DNA of 35,867 nt from Myxococcales bacterium (GTDB taxonomy: Bacteria; Myxococcota_A; Polyangia; Polyangiales; Houyiibacteriaceae), in contig JAACVI010000224.1 in assembly GCA_009992505.1 (NCBI GenBank), forward strand, positions 1-35,867. The letters run 5' to 3'. This document shows positions 29,683 through 35,867 of the stretch, one piece after another (within the stretch, counting starts at the first letter, position 1; each line of letters opens with the position of its first letter). A model generated the notes under the pieces. It saw only the letters and a list, made by a program, of their open reading frames with translations, searched no databases and was not told where the DNA came from. The translations under genes were made by a program, and so were the position numbers.

Positions 29683-31434
29683 CTAGTGGGGCGTCTCGCC
29701 GCGAATGCGCACCACGGTCGCTTGCTGGTCCGCCGTCGGATAGACGCCGTGCCAGCCCTGGGGCATCGGTGGACTGGCCCAGCCGAAGATCTGGTGCGCG
29801 TCGGGAGGCGACATGTTGATGCAGCCGTGGCTCTTGGGACGCCCGAACGCGTTGTGCCAGAAGGCCGAGTGCAAGGCGTAGGCGAGCTGGAAGTACATGA
29901 CGTAGGGGACGTCATCGATGGAGTACGGGCCGTCGATGGCGTTGTCGCCGTCCATCGTGTGCGTGAGGTGCTTGGACGAGATCGTGAACACGCCCGTCGG
30001 GGTGCGGTGGTCACGCGAGGGGTCGTCCTCGCGCTCGATACGACCGCTGGAGATCAGCGTGGTGAAGACGGGAACTGTGCCCTCGTAGGCGACGAGCACC
30101 TGCCGCGACAGATCGACGTCGATCCACTTCTGCCCAGCGGCGACCTCGGAGGGAGGGTCCGAGCGCTCCGCGAGCACGACGTCGGAGTCCCGGTAGAGAT
30201 GGCCTTCGGGATCGCGGAAGTAGGTGTGACCGCCCTGTTCGACCCGGCCCGCGACGCGAAAGGCGTAGTGATAGCCTGGCGCTCCTCGTCCACGATGAAC
30301 CCGTCCGTTGACGGTCTCGGCGTAGAAGCCGGTCCGACTCGAGAGCACCCAGCCCACGGGCAAGCGCCAGGCGTCGTCCGTCGCGACCGCGGCGTCCCGA
30401 GCCGCGTCCGGGCCCGCGTCGCCTGGGGCAGGAGCCACCGCCGTGGGCTCCCGTGGCGGCGCGAGATCGACGCCGTGGAAGTCGCTTCCCTCACGCACGA
30501 CCACCGCGTTGTAGGGCACGAAGCCGTTGGATTGGGTGCGCCAGTAGCGGCGCGCGCCGCGACGGAAGTCGCGATCGAGGCTGACGAAGAACCCGCGCGT
30601 CACCCAGCGCATCACGACGCTGTCCGAGTCCGCGCTCAGCCCCTCGAGGGTCTCCACGCCGGCGTCGGTCGGTTCGGTCGAGTCGTCGTCCGCCGAGGGC
30701 GTGGCGAGCCCGTCGCCGGATGCGCTCGGCGCGGGGTCGCCGGCGGCGGTGCGGGCCACCGCGCTGTTGCCAGCGGAACCACCGTCACCGGCCGTCTCAG
30801 CGCCACCGGGACCCGCATCGGGCGGGGCTTGGCCTGGGATGTGATAGCCCTCGAACTCGGCGGCCTCCTCGTCGGTGGGCATGCGGCGATACATGGGGAC
30901 GCGCCGGCGGATGAGCCCGTATTCGTAGGGTAAGGGCCGATCGAAGCGGGGCTGGCGCGCGCGGATGGCCGGCAGGCGCCTGCCGTCGAAGGCGATCACG
31001 TCGCGCCCGTTGCACACGAAGCCGCCCACGGTGAGCTCGTACCAACCGCCACGGCAGCCCTCGAAACCCAGGGGCTCACCCAGCGTCGCGGTGAAGACCG
31101 AGCCCGCGCGCAGGTAGCCGCCGCGAGTGGCGTCGGGGCTCGCGCCGTTGCGCACGTTGACCACGAAGCGCTTGGTGAAGATGCGCTTGGGCGGCAGCGT
31201 GGGATCCGGATGCACGGTGTCGCGCCGTGCGTCGCGAGCGTCACGCTGCGGCGGGCTCGCGTCTCGGGCGGGCGCGGGAGCGGGATCGGGATCGGCGCTA
31301 CCGCAGCCGACGAGCGCGAGCAGTCCGAGGCCGAGCGGCCACAGAAGGCGTCCGCGAGTCGGACGGTGAATCCCCCGCGAATCCTGAACCGAGTCCGTGG
31401 GCAGGTGTGCTGGGCGTAGCGCGAGCAACTGCAT
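29683..31434 (-). CDS. L,D-transpeptidase (YkuD) lipoprotein with SH3-like domain
   Basis: Lipobox LALVGC; SH3-like GGYLRAGSVFTATLGEP...GGWYELTVGGFVC; catalytic ALHSAFWHNAFGRPKSHGCINMSPPDA. Exact start uncertain. Confidence 0.88.
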   Translation of the reverse strand: MQLLALRPAHLPTDSVQDSRGIHRPTRGRLLWPLGLGLLALVGCGSADPDPAPAPARDASPPQRDARDARRDTVHPDPTLPPKRIFTKRFVVNVRNGASPDATRGGYLRAGSVFTATLGEPLGFEGCRGGWYELTVGGFVCNGRDVIAFDGRRLPAIRARQPRFDRPLPYEYGLIRRRVPMYRRMPTDEEAAEFEGYHIPGQAPPDAGPGGAETAGDGGSAGNSAVARTAAGDPAPSASGDGLATPSADDDSTEPTDAGVETLEGLSADSDSVVMRWVTRGFFVSLDRDFRRGARRYWRTQSNGFVPYNAVVVREGSDFHGVDLAPPREPTAVAPAPGDAGPDAARDAAVATDDAWRLPVGWVLSSRTGFYAETVNGRVHRGRGAPGYHYAFRVAGRVEQGGHTYFRDPEGHLYRDSDVVLAERSDPPSEVAAGQKWIDVDLSRQVLVAYEGTVPVFTTLISSGRIEREDDPSRDHRTPTGVFTISSKHLTHTMDGDNAIDGPYSIDDVPYVMYFQLAYALHSAFWHNAFGRPKSHGCINMSPPDAHQIFGWASPPMPQGWHGVYPTADQQATVVRIRGETPH

Positions 31435-31557
31435 CGGGTTCTGATTTCATGCGCCTTCCGCCACGTCAACCCGCGCCTGGCCAAGTTCGCGCGTCGAATG
31501 GTAGGAGCCCGCGGGCGTCACGCCCTGTCGCGAGTACTCTAGGACTTCCCTTCTTCC

Positions 31558-33057
31558 ATGACCTCCGCACCCAAGCCGCACTCGAAAGCCATGGATGGCG
31601 AGCCCCATGATTCGTGGCGGCGCCTCGACTCGCGCCGAGCCGCCTGGGCCGCCGGTCTGTCCCTGCTGGCGCACGTGCTGGGAGTCTTCGCCCTCTCGGC
31701 CGTGGCCGCGCGGCCGCAGATCGACATCAGCTTCGAGCTGCCAGCGGAGGTCGAGTTCGGGATGACGGACGGCATGAGCGCCGACTCGGCCCAGGGGCCC
31801 CTGTCGCAGCCCGAGGCCGCCCCCATGCCCAACGCGGGCGGAGATGGCGTCGAGGGCGCGGGAATGGACGCAGGGACGCCCCACGACGCGGGACAGCCCC
31901 ACGACGCGGGCAGACGGCGCAGGCACCATGACGCCGGAGCGCCCGACGACGCGGGGAGGCCTGGCGACGCGAGCGCCCACGCAGCGGGAGACGCGGCGAT
32001 GGCGGACGCGGGGCGACGGGACGCGGGGGCCGCCACGGGTGACGGCGGTCAGGGCCGGGATGGCGGGCCCGGTGGACCAGGAGGAGCGGACGGCGCCGGC
32101 CGGATTCCGCCGGGCGCGCAGCTGGCGATCCGCCTGAACATGGAGCGCATCCGCCAGTCGCCCCTGGCACCCGAGGTCCGGCGCCTGCTGATGGCGATCC
32201 CCGACTGGCACGCGCTGCTCGACGGATCGGGCATCGATCCCATGGCGGATCTGGATCGTCTGCTCTTGGCGTCGCCGAACCTGCAGCGAGAGCGGCTCGT
32301 GCTCGCGGGACGACATCATCGCGATCAGGCCTACGCCGAAGCCGCCGCCGAGCGCCTGGCCACGAGCCAGCACACGACCACCGCCTTCCACGCGCGGGAC
32401 GGCGTGCGTGTCGCGCCGTGGCGCAACCCGGACAGCACGGCCCGCGTGGTGGCGCTGCTGGGCGATCACCACTTCATCATCTGCCGCCCGGAGGATCTGC
32501 CGCGCGTGCTGGCCCTGATGCACGTACGCGCCGAGGACCAGCGGCTCGACGCGGGCGTCCCCGCCATGGCCGCCGCGGACGCCCTGCTGGCCATGGGCGA
32601 CGACGAGGTGATGAGCTTCGAGATCGAAGGCGCGCGCCGCTTCGTCCGCGCGGGGCGTGTGGACGCGATGCCTCTGAGCGGTCGACTCTCGGTGCGTGAG
32701 ACCGCGGGCGACACGGTGCAGCTCGCGGGGCAGGCTCGCTTCGAGGACGCGGCCCAGGCCCGCGGCGCCAAGGAATTCTGGGCAGCGCAGCTCGCCCAGC
32801 TCGCGCGCAGCCCGATGGTGTCTCTGGTCGGGCTGTCCACGCCTTTGCGCAGGCTGACCTTCCGGGTCGAGGCCGAGCAGGTCTACTTCGAGACCTCCCT
32901 GGGCGCGGGGCAGGTGCGCCTCTTGCTCGGCTACCTCGAGGGCATGCTGGTTCAGTACCGTCGTGACCGCGAGCCACGGAACCAGGGCACGCCGGGGCCC
33001 AACACGCGCGCTCCGACGGCGCCTCCTGCGCATCCCGACGCGGGCGCAGGCGGCTAG
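31558..33057 (+). CDS. Membrane-anchored protein with DAG-rich linker, function unknown
   Basis: TM AAWAAGLSLLAHVLGVFALSAVAA; linker MDAGTPHDAGQPHDAGRRRRHHDAGAPDDAGRPGDAS...; C-terminal globular domain. Confidence 0.8.
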   Translation: MTSAPKPHSKAMDGEPHDSWRRLDSRRAAWAAGLSLLAHVLGVFALSAVAARPQIDISFELPAEVEFGMTDGMSADSAQGPLSQPEAAPMPNAGGDGVEGAGMDAGTPHDAGQPHDAGRRRRHHDAGAPDDAGRPGDASAHAAGDAAMADAGRRDAGAATGDGGQGRDGGPGGPGGADGAGRIPPGAQLAIRLNMERIRQSPLAPEVRRLLMAIPDWHALLDGSGIDPMADLDRLLLASPNLQRERLVLAGRHHRDQAYAEAAAERLATSQHTTTAFHARDGVRVAPWRNPDSTARVVALLGDHHFIICRPEDLPRVLALMHVRAEDQRLDAGVPAMAAADALLAMGDDEVMSFEIEGARRFVRAGRVDAMPLSGRLSVRETAGDTVQLAGQARFEDAAQARGAKEFWAAQLAQLARSPMVSLVGLSTPLRRLTFRVEAEQVYFETSLGAGQVRLLLGYLEGMLVQYRRDREPRNQGTPGPNTRAPTAPPAHPDAGAGG

Positions 33058-33088
33058 CAGGCTGCCGGGCCGCGGGGCTGCGAGCCAT

Positions 33089-33194
33089 CGTCGCGGCCCA
33101 ACACCGTCGCGGCCCAACACCGTCGCGGCCCAACACCGTCGCGGCCCAACACCGTCGCGGCCCAACACCGTCGCGGCCCAACACCGTCGCGGCC
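33089..33194. repeat. 16-bp perfect tandem repeat, about 6.6 copies
   Basis: CGTCGCGGCCCAACAC repeated at 33089, 33105, 33121, 33137, 33153, 33169 plus 10-bp partial at 33185. Confidence 0.98.
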
Positions 33195-33205
33195 ACAATG
33201 CAGAA

Positions 33206-33233
33206 AGGGCACGCCCCCGAAGGTGCGTGCCCT
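33206..33233. terminator. Hairpin terminator between convergent genes
   Basis: AGGGCACGC (33206-33214)/GCGTGCCCT (33225-33233). Confidence 0.65.
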
Positions 33234-33245
33234 CTCTGAGCTGGC

Positions 33246-33275
33246 GTTCGGCACCACCCGAAGGTGGGACCGAAC
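33246..33275 (-). terminator. Second hairpin immediately downstream of the HU gene
   Basis: GTTCGG-ca-CCACC-CGAA-GGTGG-ga-CCGAAC. Confidence 0.5.
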
Positions 33276-33282
33276 TAGAGGC

Positions 33283-33603
33283 TCAGTTCACGAGGTCCTT
33301 GAGCTTCTTCAGCGGCGTCGCCCGCACCTTCTTGGAGGCCGGCTTCGCGTCCCGCATCACGTCCTGGCCCGTGAAGGGGTTCTTCGCCATGCCGGCCTTG
33401 CGGGCCGGCACCTTCTTGACCTTGAGCTTGAGAAGATCCGGGATGACGAACTCCCCCGGACCGCGCTTCCCCAGCTCCTTCTTGATCAGATCACGGAGTC
33501 CTTCGAAGACTGCGCCGACTTCCTTCTTGGTCAGCTGCGTCTTGTCAGAGATCTCGCCGATGATCTGGGCCTTCGTCATCCGCTTGGTGGTTGGCATGGT
33601 CAC
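33283..33603 (-). CDS. HU-family DNA-binding protein (variant)
   Basis: TKAQIIGEISDKTQLTKKEVGAVFEGLRDLIKKELGKRGPGEFVIPDLLKLKVKKVPARKAGMAKNPFTGQDVMRDAKPASKKVRATPLKKLKDLV. Confidence 0.85.
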   Translation of the reverse strand: MTMPTTKRMTKAQIIGEISDKTQLTKKEVGAVFEGLRDLIKKELGKRGPGEFVIPDLLKLKVKKVPARKAGMAKNPFTGQDVMRDAKPASKKVRATPLKKLKDLVN

Positions 33604-33986
33604 CGTCCTGTTCCGCTATCGCCTGCGGTATCGTGGAAAAAGGCCTGAAATTAGCGCCCCCCGCAGACAAGAGACGTCTATGCCCGCACTCTCGGGCCAT
33701 GACAAGAGCTTTTTTGGGCAAATGTGCACGAAAATCGCCAGAGGCCGCGGCCCCCCAACCGGCGGGGACGCCTGCCGGGCGCGTCACGGCCGGCGAAACC
33801 GGGCGCGACGAATCGGGCGCGAAGACGCCGTGGGTCCTCCTCCAAAGCGCGCCGCAAAACCCGCAAATGCACGCGAAACGTCGTGGATCTACCTGATATT
33901 GCAGGATTTGGCGCATTTGCGAAATGGCGCCGAATCGGGCCCGAGGCGCCCCCCCTGCAGCCCCGCGAGGCACGTTTTGGGCCCCG

Positions 33987-34424
33987 CTAGGAGCGCGCCG
34001 CGGCGCACAGCACGCGCGTCTTTTCGAGCATCACGCGCTCCTCTTCGGCGTCGCGATGGTCGTAGCCCAAAAGGTGCAAAAGTCCGTGAGCGACCAGCAT
34101 CGTGACCTCGAATGAGATCGTCTTGCCGCTGGCGTGCGCCTGTTTCGCTGCCGTGGGCAGGGAGACCACGACGTCCCCGAGTAGGTCTGGAGAGAGCTCG
34201 GCGCCCTCCCCCTCGGACATGGCGAAGGCGAGGACGTCCGTAGGTCGATCGACGCCGCGATAGTCGCGGTTGAGCTCATGAATCACCGCGTCATCGCACA
34301 GTAGGATCGACAGCTCGGCCTGACTTCGCCCCAGGGACGCCAGCATGAGGTCGGCGCGCTCGCGCAGCCGTCGGGGAGAGATGGGGCGGACGCGGAGACC
34401 GCGCGTGTGCACATAGGCGGGCAT
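33987..34424 (-). CDS. ybeY: Endoribonuclease YbeY
   Basis: LNRDYRGVDRPTDVLAFAM...GDVVVSLPTA...LVAHGLLHLLGYDHRD metal-binding motif. Confidence 0.94.
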   Translation of the reverse strand: MPAYVHTRGLRVRPISPRRLRERADLMLASLGRSQAELSILLCDDAVIHELNRDYRGVDRPTDVLAFAMSEGEGAELSPDLLGDVVVSLPTAAKQAHASGKTISFEVTMLVAHGLLHLLGYDHRDAEEERVMLEKTRVLCAAARS

Positions 34425-34478
34425 CGAGAGAGGCTCATGTCGCAGCGCCTTCGGGTCAAGCTGCTATGCTCCGCCGCC

Positions 34479-35813
34479 ATGATCGAAAGCGTGTTGATAG
34501 CGGAGCGGGGCGAAGCCGCCGCACGGGTCGCCAGGAGCTGCAAGCGCCTCGGCATTCGGGTCGTCGGGTTGCGTGGAGACGACTCTTCGTCGGGGGTCCA
34601 TGTGGCCGCCTGCGACGAGACGCTCACCGTCGCCACCGGCGCGGACGGCAGGATCCCAGCGGAAGCCGTGGCCGCCGCGGCGATCGAGGCGAAGGTGCAG
34701 GTGGTGCATCCGGGACACGCGGGCGCCCGCGGCCAGCTCGCGCTGGCGAAGGCCCTGGCGGAGACGTCCATCGGTCTCGTGGGTCCCTCCCTCGAGAGCC
34801 TCGCGCGTCTGGCTTCTCCATCCTCCGTGCGCGAGGCCATCGCCGAGGCGGGCCTCACCCAACCGGCCTGCTCGGAACCCTTCGGCGGTGACGACGATCC
34901 CCGCCCCTTCGCCGCCCAGCTGCCCGCGCCGTGGACCGTGCGCGCAGCCGACGCCGAGACGGATCCGTTCGCGACGCCGCTCGTGGACGAAGACGATCTC
35001 TTCGCCGAGGTGGTCAAGAGGACGCGCGGCAACGACGTCGCCTTGGTGGTCGAGCAGGCGTATCACCGCTCCCGCGTGCTCGAGGTTCCCGTGCTCGTGG
35101 ACCAGGCCGGCACGCAAGAGCCGCTGCCCGAGCGCGAATGCAGCATCACGGTCAGCGGCCAGCGCCTGCTCGAAGAGAGCCCGAGCCCGGCGCTCGTCTT
35201 CCACGGCGAAGGCGAGGCCATCCGTGGCTTCTTGCTCGAGGCGGCCTGCGCCGTCACGCGGGCTCTGGGCGCCACGGGCTTGCTGCTCGTGCGCTTCGCC
35301 CTGGACGCCGATGGCCGCTTGGCCGTGATCGGGGTGCGCCCTGGCCTGCCGGTGCAGGACGCGATCACGGGCATGACGACCGGCCTCGACCTGGTCGAGT
35401 TCCAGCTCGAGATCGCCGCGGGACGCCCGCTGCCGGCGCGCGTGACCGAGGTGGAGCCCACGGGTCATGGCTGCGGCGCTTGGCTCGTCGCTCCGTCGAA
35501 CGAGACCTTCGACGCGGTGGTGGAGGAGCTGCGTTGGCCGCCCTTCCCCCAAGGCAAAGTGCGCACCGAGCCCTCCGCCAGCGTGGGCAGCACCGTGCCT
35601 CCAGACGATCGCCCCCGCATCGCCAAGATCACGACCTACGCGCCGACGCGACATCAGGCGCTGCTCCTGCTCGACCGCGTGCTGACCGAGAGCCGGGTCG
35701 CGCCCTACCAGACGAACCAACGTCTGCTCGGCCAGATCATCGGCGACGAGGCCTTCCGCGCCGGACGTTACGACACCGAATTCGTGCGTCGCCTGCTCAC
35801 GACGCCTCCCTGA
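34479..35813 (+). CDS. Biotin carboxylase-like protein, probable pseudoenzyme
   Basis: VLIAERGEAAARVARSCKRLGIRVVGL; VVHPGH; ERECSITVSGQRLLEESPSPAL; MTTGLDLVEFQLEIAAGRPLP; overall biotin carboxylase order but ATP-grasp residues replaced. ATG 34479. Confidence 0.8.
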   Translation: MIESVLIAERGEAAARVARSCKRLGIRVVGLRGDDSSSGVHVAACDETLTVATGADGRIPAEAVAAAAIEAKVQVVHPGHAGARGQLALAKALAETSIGLVGPSLESLARLASPSSVREAIAEAGLTQPACSEPFGGDDDPRPFAAQLPAPWTVRAADAETDPFATPLVDEDDLFAEVVKRTRGNDVALVVEQAYHRSRVLEVPVLVDQAGTQEPLPERECSITVSGQRLLEESPSPALVFHGEGEAIRGFLLEAACAVTRALGATGLLLVRFALDADGRLAVIGVRPGLPVQDAITGMTTGLDLVEFQLEIAAGRPLPARVTEVEPTGHGCGAWLVAPSNETFDAVVEELRWPPFPQGKVRTEPSASVGSTVPPDDRPRIAKITTYAPTRHQALLLLDRVLTESRVAPYQTNQRLLGQIIGDEAFRAGRYDTEFVRRLLTTPP

Positions 35814-35830
35814 GCGTCCGGCGCGAAATG

Positions 35831-35867
35831 TTACTGGCCTTCCTGCGCCGATCCATCCCCGCTCGCG
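35831..35867 (-). CDS. Possible 3' end of a minus-strand gene entering from the right edge
   Basis: Reading ...ASGDGSAQEGQ-TAA; too short to confirm. Confidence 0.2.
   Translation of the reverse strand, partial: ASGDGSAQEGQ

Noticed and set aside
33089-33194. Tandem array as a CRISPR
   Set aside because: Units are directly abutting with no spacers; it is a simple tandem repeat.
33633-34442. Minus- and plus-strand ORFs through the HU upstream region (for example 33545..33973 and 32963..34105)
   Set aside because: They cross other genes or the tandem repeat, are Arg-rich and lack coding signatures.

Overview
GC-rich chromosomal window with dense, mostly high-GC3 genes, resembling a myxobacterium/Polyangia-type deltaproteobacterium (taxonomic guess from gene content only). 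I found no rRNA, tRNA, CRISPR array or transposase. Recognisable blocks: a 5'-truncated TPR gene; HMG-CoA lyase; a lipid/ribosome block yceD-rpmF-fabG-acpP-fabF-rpiB (plsX/fabH/fabD absent here); a molybdopterin oxidoreductase; a MoxR-ATPase/VWA pair; hisS; the rimP-nusA-ylxR/L7Ae-infB-rbfA-nrnA-truB operon; a YbjN-like gene preceded by an unlisted 42-codon secreted-peptide ORF; a TRAP-associated TatT/TatP pair without a permease; divergent inositol-phosphate nucleotidyltransferase and myo-inositol-1-phosphate synthase genes; a lipoprotein L,D-transpeptidase; a DAG-rich membrane protein followed by a perfect 16-bp tandem repeat; a variant HU; ybeY; and a biotin-carboxylase-like protein that appears to have lost its catalytic residues. 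Best leads: the biotin carboxylase pseudoenzyme, an apparent promoter + intrinsic terminator + hairpin leader before rimP-nusA, the 16-bp VNTR, the orphan TatT/TatP pair, the inositol locus, and the small secreted P/R-rich peptide. No clear multi-gene system of wholly new type was evident. All homology calls are from reading motifs by eye; no searches were run.
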